Of a DNA stretch of 17,245 bases, positions 7,378-14,623 are shown piece by piece (position 1 is the first letter of the stretch; each line of letters opens with the position of its first letter). Source of the stretch: Alphaproteobacteria bacterium UBA7691 (lineage in GTDB: Bacteria > Pseudomonadota > Alphaproteobacteria > Ferrovibrionales > Ferrovibrionaceae); contig DLGP01000106.1 in assembly GCA_002482765.1 (NCBI GenBank), positions 4,677-21,921 on the forward strand, given 5' to 3'. A model generated the notes under the pieces. That model ran no database searches, was not told where the DNA came from, and saw nothing but the letters and a program-made list of their open reading frames with translations. The translations under genes and the position numbers were made by a program.

Positions 7378-7935
7378 TTAATGCGCCGTGTGGTGCATCA
7401 TGCGATGCGGCGCCGGTGGCGGCAGGCGCAACGGCAGCGGCGGCAATTCAGCGAATTGTGTGCGCTGCTCGGCGCTGAGTTGCGGCAACAGCTTTTCCAA
7501 GGCGCCGCGCTGCAACTTCAGGCTTTCCAGATTGGCCGCCGTGGCAGCCTCGGCAGCCCGCACCCGCACCAGCGGATCAGGCTTGGCGCCCGGCTCGCCC
7601 GGCTTGGCGGCATCAGCCACGGCCGGAAGCTGCTGGCATTTTGCCTGCAAGGGCTCGGCGCTGGCGCGCAGGTCGCGGCCGAAATTGTCCCAGGCCGCGC
7701 GCTGCGCCGGGCTGATCACCAGCTTGGTATCGGCAAAGGCCAGCCAGCCGGCCAGCCGCGCCGGCGCATCGGCACAGGCGCGCTCGGCATGGCGCCGCAT
7801 CATCTCGCCGCGTTCGGCCCGATCCGCACGCGGCCCGCCGCGTTCGCCCGGCGCGGCCGAGGCCAGCAGCGGTGTGCCGAGCAGGCCGGCCACCAGAATG
7901 CCGGCGATGGCAAGGGAATATTTGCTCTTGGTCAT
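7378..7935 (-). CDS. Periplasmic Spy/LTXXQ-family protein (putative envelope-stress chaperone)
   Basis: A 185-residue exported protein. Residues 1-28 form a clear signal peptide (basic MTKSKYS, hydrophobic AIAGILVAGLLG, LASAA cleavage region). The mature part is mostly helical and has two LTxxQ-type motifs, ISPAQ (74-78) and LSAEQ (153-157), as in the Spy/CpxP family (PF07813). It also has two cysteines (Cys54, Cys100), a Pro-rich tail (165-176) and a His-rich end HRMMHHTAH (177-185). Family members are periplasmic ATP-independent chaperones or modulators of envelope-stress sensors; metal binding by the tail is a guess. The start at 7935 has a strong GGAGGT 6 bases before it. It is divergent from the OmpR-type regulator and kinase genes, the usual layout for a target and partner of such a two-component system. 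Confidence 0.8.
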   Translation of the reverse strand: MTKSKYSLAIAGILVAGLLGTPLLASAAPGERGGPRADRAERGEMMRRHAERACADAPARLAGWLAFADTKLVISPAQRAAWDNFGRDLRASAEPLQAKCQQLPAVADAAKPGEPGAKPDPLVRVRAAEAATAANLESLKLQRGALEKLLPQLSAEQRTQFAELPPLPLRLPPPAPHRMMHHTAH

Positions 7936-8031
7936 GATCTACCTCCGATTTGCCGATACCGGTGCATCCGATATCCGTTGCCTAAGCTATAACGGCCGGA
8001 ATGTGGAAGTTTGACGGCAAGAAGACGGTTG

Positions 8032-8046
8032 GTAACCGACTGTTAC
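8032..8046. promoter_or_regulatory. Candidate response-regulator binding site in the spy-like / ompR-like divergent region
   Basis: The 174-bp region 7936-8109 separates the Spy-like gene from the response regulator. It contains GTAAC-CGACT-GTTAC, a perfect 5-bp inverted repeat whose halves also align as imperfect direct repeats with 10-bp centre spacing, the spacing preferred by OmpR-family dimers. It lies 97 bp from the Spy-like start and 64 bp from the regulator start. Just before it, GACGG occurs twice 11 bp apart (8013 and 8024). A lone -10-like TATAAC is at 7988-7993 on the plus strand without a good -35, as at activator-dependent promoters. The function is inferred from position and spacing only. 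Confidence 0.35.
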
Positions 8047-8109
8047 AAAGGAATCCTTGCTCCTGCGCGGCACGGCGCCATGATAGGGGCATCGGTTTTT
8101 GCCAATGAA

Positions 8110-8847
8110 ATGACCCCAGCCATGGCTCGTAGCCCGCATATCCTGATTGTTGATGACGACCGCGAAATCCGCACGCTGTTGCAACATTTCCTTACCGAAC
8201 ACGGCTTCCGTGTCACCCCCGCCGCCGATGGCAAGGGCATGATGGCGGCGCTGAAGACCGGGCGGTTTGACCTGATCGTGCTGGACCTGATGCTGCCGGG
8301 CGAAGACGGCTTGCAGCTTTGCCGCAAGCTGCGCCAGGAAATGGCGCTGCCGGTGCTGATGCTCACCGCCATGTCGGCCGAGACCGACCGTATCCTCGGG
8401 CTGGAACTCGGCGCCGACGATTACATGACCAAACCCTTCAGCCCGCGCGAATTGGTGGCGCGGATCAAGGCCATCCTGCGCCGCGCCGGCAGCAGCGCCG
8501 AACGCGAGGCCGAGCGGCCATCCGCTTACAGCTTTGCCGGCTGGACATTGGAAATCGGCAAACGCCAGCTCTGCTCGGCGGAAGGCGCACTGCTGCCGCT
8601 GACCTCGGGCGAATTTGATCTGCTGCTGGCCTTTGCCGAACATCCGCAGCGCATCCTGAGCCGCGAGCAATTGCTGGATATCACACGCGGCCGTTCCAGC
8701 CTGCTGTTTGATCGCAGCGTGGATGTGCAGGTCAGCCGCTTGCGGCGCAAGATCGAAACCGATCCCAATCTGCCGGAACTGATCAAGACGGTGCGCAGCG
8801 GCGGCTATATCTTCACGCCGGCCGTGCAGGCCCTGGCCACCGCATGA
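8110..8847 (+). CDS. OmpR-family DNA-binding response regulator
   Basis: A 245-residue two-component response regulator. The receiver domain (about 9-122) has acidic residues in VDDD (14-17), the phospho-acceptor Asp59 in LIVLDLMLPGEDG, the switch Thr86 in LMLTAM and Lys108 in MTKPFSPREL. The C-terminal winged helix (about 140-237) has SGEFDLLLAF (166-175), LSREQLLD (183-190), the recognition-helix region DRSVDVQVSRLRRKI (201-215) and the wing TVRSGGYIF (227-235). The start is uncertain: in-frame ATGs occur at 8080, 8110 and 8122 and none has a good ribosome site; 8110 gives the normal family length. The stop overlaps the kinase start (ATGA), so the pair is translationally coupled. Its likely target is the divergent Spy-like gene and its own promoter. 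Confidence 0.9.
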   Translation: MTPAMARSPHILIVDDDREIRTLLQHFLTEHGFRVTPAADGKGMMAALKTGRFDLIVLDLMLPGEDGLQLCRKLRQEMALPVLMLTAMSAETDRILGLELGADDYMTKPFSPRELVARIKAILRRAGSSAEREAERPSAYSFAGWTLEIGKRQLCSAEGALLPLTSGEFDLLLAFAEHPQRILSREQLLDITRGRSSLLFDRSVDVQVSRLRRKIETDPNLPELIKTVRSGGYIFTPAVQALATA

Positions 8848-10334
8848 CGGCGCTGCTTGCCGGTTTGTGGCGCCGCCTGGGCGGCGACCGCATCGCCTGG
8901 CGCATTGCCGCCACGGTGTTGCTCGGCATCCTGTGCACGCAGGTGGCCACAATCCTGCTGCTATATCTGGTGCTGCCCGGCGAAACCCCGCGCCATAGTG
9001 TGCGCAGCCTGGTGACGGAATTGGTCAGTGATAGCCGCGATATTGCTGCTGCTTTGGCAAAATCCGACGCAGCCGGCGAATTGAGCTGGGAGAGAGCGCC
9101 CCAGCCACCCCGGGAAATGGACCGCAACGAGCCGCGCCCGCGCCCGCCCTGGCCGTTCTCGGAACTGGAACGCGAATTGCGCGCCGCCTTATCGGAAAGT
9201 GCCTATCCGGAAATCCAGGTGCGGCCCTGGCGCCCGCGCCGCCCGCAGGCCGGGCTGGATATCGGGCCGGGGCTTTCCATCGTCATTCCGTGGCAGACCG
9301 GGCCAGGGCCAGGACCCGGGCCAGGGCCGCCAGGGCCAGGGCCGGAGCGGCACGACGACATGCAGCCGGGCGAAATCCGCCTGCCGCCAATCTTTGCCGT
9401 GTGGCTGCGTGATGCCGGCGGGCAATGGTATAGCGTGAAGCCGCGCCAGGCCGAGCCATTGGTGCCGCGCTGGCTGTTCACCACACTTTGGCTGCTGACC
9501 ACGGCGGCGATCATCGCCGGCCTGACCCTGTGGACCACGGTGCGGCTGCTGCGGCCGTTGCGCGCCATGGCTGATACCGCGCGCGACTGGCAGGCCGAAA
9601 CGCCGCCGCGCCATCTGCCGGAAACCGGGCCGATGGAATTCCGCGCCATCGCGCAAGCCATGAATGCCATGCAAGGCCGCATCCACCGCTTTGTGCGCGA
9701 CCGCGCCGCGCTGGTGGCTGCCCTGTCGCATGATCTGCGCACGCCGCTGACCCGCTTGCGGCTGCGGCTGGAAAGCCCGGAAAGCCCGGAGCGGCGCCAG
9801 CGCATGCAGGATGACATCGATTTCATGCAGCGCCTGACCGAGCAGCTGCTTGGCTTTTCGGCACTTGATGCACGCGGCGAGCCAGAACAGCGCGTGGATA
9901 TTGCCGTGCTGCTGGCCAGCCTGTGCGACGATGCCAGCGATGCCGGCAGCGATGCGCTGTATGACGGCCCGGTGCATGTGGTGACGGTGTGCCGGCCCAC
10001 AGCGATGAAACGCGCGCTGATGAACCTGATCGACAATGCAATCAAATATGGCCATCTGGCCCGGGTTGGGCTGACCTTGCAGGGCGATAGCGTGGCGATC
10101 CGCGTGCGCGATGCCGGGCCCGGCATTCCAGAGGCTGAATTCGAGAATGTGCTGGCGCCGTTTTATCGCCTGGATACAGCACGCGGCCAGGAGACTGGTG
10201 GCCAAGGTGCAGGCTTGGGCATGGGCCTGGCCGTGGCGGCATCCATCCTGCGCGCCCATGGCGGCAGCCTGGCTTTCGCCCATCCACCCGAAGGCGGCTT
10301 TGAAGCGATTGCCATGCTGCCGCTCAGGCGCTGA
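8844..10334 (+). CDS. Membrane sensor histidine kinase (EnvZ/CpxA-like architecture)
   Basis: A 496-residue sensor kinase paired with the preceding regulator. TM1 lies at about 21-44, a periplasmic sensor region at about 45-208, TM2 at about 210-231 and a HAMP linker at about 232-285. The dimerisation/phosphotransfer domain has ALSHDLRTPLTRLRLRLE (293-310) with His296 as the phosphorylated residue. The ATPase domain has the N box LMNLIDNAIKYG (392-403), G1 box VRDAGPGIP (421-429), F box FYRLD (440-444) and G2 box GAGLGMGLAV (455-464). All motifs are intact, so it should be active. The sensor region is unusually rich in Pro and Arg and has a glycine-proline repeat at 153-167; it matches no sensor fold I know. 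It converges with the HMG-CoA reductase gene with only 4 bp between the stops. Confidence 0.92.
   Translation: MTALLAGLWRRLGGDRIAWRIAATVLLGILCTQVATILLLYLVLPGETPRHSVRSLVTELVSDSRDIAAALAKSDAAGELSWERAPQPPREMDRNEPRPRPPWPFSELERELRAALSESAYPEIQVRPWRPRRPQAGLDIGPGLSIVIPWQTGPGPGPGPGPPGPGPERHDDMQPGEIRLPPIFAVWLRDAGGQWYSVKPRQAEPLVPRWLFTTLWLLTTAAIIAGLTLWTTVRLLRPLRAMADTARDWQAETPPRHLPETGPMEFRAIAQAMNAMQGRIHRFVRDRAALVAALSHDLRTPLTRLRLRLESPESPERRQRMQDDIDFMQRLTEQLLGFSALDARGEPEQRVDIAVLLASLCDDASDAGSDALYDGPVHVVTVCRPTAMKRALMNLIDNAIKYGHLARVGLTLQGDSVAIRVRDAGPGIPEAEFENVLAPFYRLDTARGQETGGQGAGLGMGLAVAASILRAHGGSLAFAHPPEGGFEAIAMLPLRR
9300..9344 (+). repeat. Gly-Pro tandem repeat in the kinase sensor domain
   Basis: Five consecutive Gly-Pro pairs followed by Pro and two more Gly-Pro pairs (residues 153-167), encoded mainly by repeats of the hexamer GGGCCA with codon variation (GGA-CCC, GGG-CCG). 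It lies in the periplasmic loop. The near-repetitive DNA could vary in length by slippage; a multiple-of-six change would keep the frame. Confidence 0.8.
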
Positions 10335-10338
10335 AGCG

Positions 10339-11616
10339 TTACTTGCTGCGCAGCTTGGCCAGTTCGACCTCGGCCAGATCAACCCGCACCTTGCCCTGGC
10401 TCACCAGGGCGCGGGCGACGATCTCGATCTCCTCGCCCAGCGCACCGGCCATCATGGCGATGTTCTGCGCGTGCAGCGCCATATGGCCCTTCTGAATGCC
10501 GGTGGTGGCCAGGGCCTTGAGGGCCGAGAAATTCTGCGCCAGACCAACGGCGGCAATGATGCGCGCCAGTTCCTCGGCGGATTGCGCACCCAGGATTTTC
10601 AGCGCCACCTTGGCAGTGGGATGCAGCTTGGTGGCGCCGCCGATCAGGCCCACGGCCATCGGCATTTCCAGCATGCCGGCCAGGTCGCCCTCGGCCGTGC
10701 GTTCCCAATGGGTCAGGCTGCTGTAGCGGCCCAGCCGCGCGCCATAGGCATGGGCGCCGGATTCCACTGCGCGGGTATCGTTGCCGGTGGCCAGCACCAC
10801 GGCGCTGACGCCATTCATGATGCCCTTGTTATGCGTGGCGGCACGATACGGATCGGCTTCGGCGAAATGATACGCCGCCAGCATGCCGTCGCGCACTTCG
10901 GCGCCGCCAATCGCTTCCGCCTTCCAAACACAGCGCGCCCGCGCCAGGCGGCGGTCGGCCAGATTGGACAGGATGCGCAGATAGGTGCGCCCGCCGGTCC
11001 AGGCGGCGATATACGGCGCCAGCTTTTCGGCCATGGTGTTGACCGCATTGGCGCCCATGGCATCGCGTGTATCCACGATCAGATGGGTGATCACCATATC
11101 GCCGCCGCGTGTGGCGATGATGCGCACTTCCAGATCGCGGAAACCGCCGCCCAGCTTCACCAGGATCGGATCGCATTCATCGCAGATCGCCTTGATCTCC
11201 TCGCGGCGCTCCAGAATCTTGATCCGCGCATGCTGCGGATCGGCGATATCCACCAGCTGCACCTGGGCGATCATCAGCGTGCCCGACATCGAGGTGATGA
11301 AGCCGCCATTGTCGTAACATTGCCGCGCCGCATTACACACCGCCGCCACCACCGAGGATTCCTCGGTGGCCATCGGGACCAGCCGGTCCTTGCCGTCGAT
11401 CAGCATATTGGTGGCCACGCCAACCGGGATATTCATGGTGCCGATCACGTTTTCGATCAGATGATCGGCCACATGTTCATCCAGATTGCCGGTATTGGCG
11501 AGATGATCCATCTCGGCCGCGTCCAGGCCGGCAAAGGCGCCAACCAGTTCGATACGCTCACGGATACTCTTCTTGTGCAGCCCGGAAATACGCGAACTGC
11601 GATTCTTGCCATCCAT
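10339..11616 (-). CDS. mvaA: Hydroxymethylglutaryl-CoA reductase, class II (degradative type)
   Basis: A 425-residue HMG-CoA reductase that interconverts HMG-CoA with mevalonate + CoA using two NAD(P)(H). Class II bacterial enzymes such as that of Pseudomonas mevalonii (428 residues) run in the oxidative, mevalonate-degrading direction. Class motifs are visible: ENVIGTMNIPVGVATN (55-70), the catalytic Glu in MATEES (82-87), the dinucleotide-site DTRDAMGANAVNTMAE (182-197), Lys264 in HNKGIMNG, Asp280 in ATGNDTRAVE and the catalytic His378 in QKGHMALH (375-382). All catalytic residues are present. Of two close ATGs, 11616 is chosen because GGAG is 7 bases upstream; the other (11622) is only 1 base from it. 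The gene starts 22 bp after the TRAP dctM stop, so it is the last gene of the transporter operon. Alphaproteobacteria usually make isoprenoids by the MEP route, which favours a catabolic role. Confidence 0.95.
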   Translation of the reverse strand: MDGKNRSSRISGLHKKSIRERIELVGAFAGLDAAEMDHLANTGNLDEHVADHLIENVIGTMNIPVGVATNMLIDGKDRLVPMATEESSVVAAVCNAARQCYDNGGFITSMSGTLMIAQVQLVDIADPQHARIKILERREEIKAICDECDPILVKLGGGFRDLEVRIIATRGGDMVITHLIVDTRDAMGANAVNTMAEKLAPYIAAWTGGRTYLRILSNLADRRLARARCVWKAEAIGGAEVRDGMLAAYHFAEADPYRAATHNKGIMNGVSAVVLATGNDTRAVESGAHAYGARLGRYSSLTHWERTAEGDLAGMLEMPMAVGLIGGATKLHPTAKVALKILGAQSAEELARIIAAVGLAQNFSALKALATTGIQKGHMALHAQNIAMMAGALGEEIEIVARALVSQGKVRVDLAEVELAKLRSK

Positions 11617-11638
11617 AATCATGCTCCTTGTCTGGCGC

Positions 11639-12955
11639 TTACTTGCCAACCATCAGGCTGGGCAGATAGGTGATAACATCCGGGATCAGCGCGCAGATCA
11701 GCAGGCCGACGCCCTGTAGCAGGAAAAACGGGATGATGCCGCGATACACCTGGTTCATGCCGATATGCGGCGGCAATGTGCCCTTGATGTAAAACAGCGT
11801 GTAGCCAAAGGGCGGGCTGATATAGCCCATCTGAATGGTGATGGCGTAGAGCACACCGAACCACAATTCATCGAAGCCAAGCAGGCGCACAATCGGCAGG
11901 AATACCGGCACGGTGAGCAGGATGATGCCGATTTCATCCAGCACGGTGCCGAGGAAAATCAGGATCAGCATCATGCAGGCCAGCACCACCCAGCGATCCA
12001 CCTGCAAATCACGGATGAAGTTCAGCAAAGTGTCGGCGCCGCCCAGGCCGGTGAAAATCGCCACATAGGCTTTGGCGCCAATGGTGATCCACATGATCAT
12101 GGCAGTGGCTTTCAGCGCATCGATGCCGGCTTCGCGCAGCATGCCGGTATTGATACGCCGCGCCAGCGCCGCCGAAAGCAGCGCACCGGCCACACCCACT
12201 GCCGCCGATTCCGTTGGCGTGGCGATGCCGAAAAAGATCGAGCCAAGGATCATCACGATCAGCAAGGCCGGCAGCACCAGCGACTTGAGCGCCCGCAGCT
12301 TTTCGATCAGCGGCACACGCTCGATATCCTTTGGCGCCGGGGCCAGCTCCGGCTTGAGCCAGGAAGCGATCAGGATATAGAGGATGTAGAGCGACGCCAG
12401 GATGATGCCCGGCACCACACCGGCAATCAGCATCTTGCCGATCGATATCTGGGCGGTGACGGCATAAACGATGGTGAGCACCGAAGGCGGGATCAGGATA
12501 CCGAGTGTGCCGGAAGCGCAGATGGTGCCAAGCGCCAGTTTCGGATCATAGCCGCGCCGCAGCATTTCCGGCAGCGCCAGGATGCCCATGGCGGTGACGG
12601 CAGCGCCCACCACGCCGGTCATCGCCGCCATGATGACACAGATCACCACGGTGCCAACCGCAAGGCCACCGCGCAAACGGCCGAACCATAATTCCATGGC
12701 GCGATACAGCGATTCGATGATGCCGGAGCGTTGCAGGATGCAGGCCATCAGGATGTAAAGCGGAATAGCCAGCAGCGCTTCCGATTTCATCGCATCAAAA
12801 ATCTGCAACACCAGCACCACCACGGCGCTTTCGTTCCACAGCGTCACGGTGAATAGCAGCGACAGGCCGCCGAGCACAAAGGCAATCGGCAAGCCGGTGA
12901 GCATGAACACGGTCAGGCTGCCGAACATCAGGATCAGGATGGCAGAGGAACTCAT
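11639..12955 (-). CDS. dctM: TRAP transporter large membrane subunit (DctM-type)
   Basis: A 438-residue inner membrane protein with about a dozen hydrophobic segments, the translocation subunit of a tripartite ATP-independent periplasmic transporter driven by a sodium or proton gradient. Family signatures are visible: LAIPLYILMACILQRSGI (62-79), SGTLGILIPPS (148-158), the ATPTESAAVGV motif (245-255) and, in the C-terminal half, GTVLDEIGIILLTVP and QMGYISPPFGYTLFYIKG. Length and order match the DctM family, and the sequence resembles the mannitol/chloroaromatic-type subgroup (COG4664), a judgement made by eye. The start overlaps the dctQ stop by 4 bp (ATGA), showing translational coupling. It works with DctQ and DctP from the same operon. 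Confidence 0.95.
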   Translation of the reverse strand: MSSSAILILMFGSLTVFMLTGLPIAFVLGGLSLLFTVTLWNESAVVVLVLQIFDAMKSEALLAIPLYILMACILQRSGIIESLYRAMELWFGRLRGGLAVGTVVICVIMAAMTGVVGAAVTAMGILALPEMLRRGYDPKLALGTICASGTLGILIPPSVLTIVYAVTAQISIGKMLIAGVVPGIILASLYILYILIASWLKPELAPAPKDIERVPLIEKLRALKSLVLPALLIVMILGSIFFGIATPTESAAVGVAGALLSAALARRINTGMLREAGIDALKATAMIMWITIGAKAYVAIFTGLGGADTLLNFIRDLQVDRWVVLACMMLILIFLGTVLDEIGIILLTVPVFLPIVRLLGFDELWFGVLYAITIQMGYISPPFGYTLFYIKGTLPPHIGMNQVYRGIIPFFLLQGVGLLICALIPDVITYLPSLMVGK

Positions 12956-13491
12956 AGCGCCACCTCGCCCTGTGCGATGCCGTCAATTTTATCAGCCGGG
13001 CGCTGGAACAGCACGCGCAGGAATTCTGCCGCTGCCTGCAACAGCATCAAAGCCAATGCCAGCGGCACGGCAATCTTCACCGGCCAGATCGGCGGGTTCC
13101 AGGCGGAGAAGCTGGTTTCGCGATATTCCCAGGCGCTCAAAGCCGGCGGCACCGAAAACACCAGCAGGATGGTGCAGAAGGCCATGATGATGGGGTAATT
13201 CAGCAGATCAAAAAACCGGTTCCAGCGTGCGTCAAGCCGCTGGCGCAGCAGATCAAGCGCCACATGGCCCTGCAAATGCAGCAGATAGGGTCCGCCCAGC
13301 AGGAAATACGGGCCGAAGATCAGCACCGCCAATTCCATGCCCCATACTGTTGGCGCGTTGAACACATACCGCGCCACCACTTCGTAGAGCATCACCGGCA
13401 CCACCACGGCCATCAATGTGGCGGTGGCAAGAAAGACCCAGCGATTGACGGCGGTGATGGCGCCAATCAAGGCGGCAAGCCAGCGAGGCAT
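12952..13491 (-). CDS. dctQ: TRAP transporter small membrane subunit (DctQ-type)
   Basis: A 179-residue protein with four predicted membrane segments (about 18-38, 52-72, 98-118, 138-160), the usual layout of DctQ, which associates with DctM in the inner membrane. Family features are YEVVARYVFNAPTVWGMELA (36-55) after the first helix, GHVALDLL (75-82) and the WPVKIAVPLALALMLLQ segment (136-152). Two adjacent ATGs are possible (13494 and 13491); the second is used because GGAG is then 6 rather than 3 bases away. It is separated from dctP by about 80 bp containing a 10-bp hairpin, while its end overlaps dctM by 4 bp. The deduced role is structural support of the transporter. Confidence 0.92.
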   Translation of the reverse strand: MPRWLAALIGAITAVNRWVFLATATLMAVVVPVMLYEVVARYVFNAPTVWGMELAVLIFGPYFLLGGPYLLHLQGHVALDLLRQRLDARWNRFFDLLNYPIIMAFCTILLVFSVPPALSAWEYRETSFSAWNPPIWPVKIAVPLALALMLLQAAAEFLRVLFQRPADKIDGIAQGEVAL

Positions 13492-13514
13492 CATAATCTC
13501 CTGCGGAAAGGAAC

Positions 13515-13542
13515 CACCCGGCAGCACAATGACTGCCGGGTG
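13515..13542 (-). other. Intercistronic hairpin between dctP and dctQ
   Basis: A perfect 10-bp inverted repeat, CACCCGGCAG (13515-13524) and CTGCCGGGTG (13533-13542) around an 8-base loop, lies between the dctP stop (13571) and the dctQ ribosome site. No T tract follows in the direction of transcription, so it is probably not a full terminator. Such stems after binding-protein genes often protect the upstream message from 3' exonucleases and so raise binding protein over membrane subunits; this role is inferred. Confidence 0.6.
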
Positions 13543-13570
13543 ATTGACGCGGCGGGTTAAAGGCCCGCGA

Positions 13571-14623
13571 TCAGGCGAGCAGGCCGAGCTGCTTCATGAA
13601 AGCGGTCTGGCTTTCCAGAATCTTGCTGGCCAGGGCTTCGCCCTTGGTGGCAGTCTTCCAGGCATCCATCGCCTTCGGCCGCGCGGCATTCACTTCAGCC
13701 GTATCGAACATGATCACTTCACAGCCCTTGGCGCGATACTTGGCCAGCGAAGCCGTGTCGTTGACCAGGATATTCTGACGCAACGCACCCGAGACTTCGC
13801 GGGCGGCCACAGCCAAAGCGGCCTTGAAATCGGCCGGCAGTTTGTCATAGGCGCCGCGATTGGCGACATAGGACGTGGCGGTGGTCGGCTGATGGAAACC
13901 GGGCACGATCACATATTTCGCCACTTCAGCCAGACCGGCTTCAAAATTGGCGGTAAGGTCGCCACGATCCGCCATGTCGATGACGCCCTTATCCAGCGCC
14001 GAATAAACTTCGCCGGTGGGCAGCGGCGTGACCGATACACCAAAGGCGCCCATCACGGTGGAGGCCAGGCCAACGAAGCGGCCCTTCTTGCCGGCCAGAT
14101 CGGCGATCTTGCGCACCGGCACCTTGGAATGCAGCGGCTCCTGGCCATAAACCGTGGGGGCGATGTAATGCAGGCCGGCCGGGGCATAGGCCTGGCGCGC
14201 CATCTCGATGCCACCCAGTTCGTAGAACCAGGCTTCCAGCTGATCACTTTCAGCAAAGCCGAACGGCACCGTGCTGGTGAAGGCGAAGGACGGAATCTTG
14301 CCGGCTTCATAGCCATCGAAGGTTTTCATCAATTCAAACGCGCCGCCGCGCACGGCATCAAATGCCTGCGCCGCCGGCACAATCTGGCCCGCCGCAAACA
14401 GCGTGATCTTGAACTTGCCGCCGGTCAGTTCCGCAACCCGGGCAACAAACTTTTCTTCATATTTCTGCGGCGTGGTGCCGCCATCCCACAAAGCCTGCAT
14501 GCGCCATGTGACGGTGCCGGACTGGGCCAGCGCCGGGCGGGCAAAAGTGCTGGCGGCCATGGTGGCGCCAGCCGCAGCCACTGCGCCGAGCGCAGCACGG
14601 CGGGAAAGCTTGGAATTACGCAT
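13571..14623 (-). CDS. dctP: TRAP transporter periplasmic substrate-binding protein (DctP/FcbT1-like), Tat signal
   Basis: A 350-residue periplasmic binding protein. Residues 1-34 form a Tat-type signal: twin arginine in KLSRRAALGAVAAAGA (5-20) and a cleavage region ARPALAQ. The mature protein shows TRAP binding-protein features: WDGGTTPQKYEEKFVARVAELTGGKFKITLF, the conserved carboxylate-binding arginine as Arg182 in ADLAGKKGRFVG (174-185), then LPTGEVYSALDKGVIDMAD (201-219) and VIVPGFHQPTT (238-248). The pattern resembles the FcbT1/COG4663 subgroup, whose members bind organic acids. The arginine implies a carboxylate ligand. With the adjacent HMG-CoA reductase gene, mevalonate is the leading candidate but is not shown. 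An excellent AGGAGG is 6 bases before the ATG, and that ATG shares one base with the regulator stop codon (TAATG). Confidence 0.93.
   Translation of the reverse strand: MRNSKLSRRAALGAVAAAGATMAASTFARPALAQSGTVTWRMQALWDGGTTPQKYEEKFVARVAELTGGKFKITLFAAGQIVPAAQAFDAVRGGAFELMKTFDGYEAGKIPSFAFTSTVPFGFAESDQLEAWFYELGGIEMARQAYAPAGLHYIAPTVYGQEPLHSKVPVRKIADLAGKKGRFVGLASTVMGAFGVSVTPLPTGEVYSALDKGVIDMADRGDLTANFEAGLAEVAKYVIVPGFHQPTTATSYVANRGAYDKLPADFKAALAVAAREVSGALRQNILVNDTASLAKYRAKGCEVIMFDTAEVNAARPKAMDAWKTATKGEALASKILESQTAFMKQLGLLA

Noticed and set aside
10339..11616. Biosynthetic HMG-CoA reductase of a mevalonate pathway
   Set aside because: No mevalonate kinase, diphosphomevalonate decarboxylase or HMG-CoA synthase gene is nearby, and linkage to a TRAP importer fits catabolism better; it remains possible and needs the whole genome.
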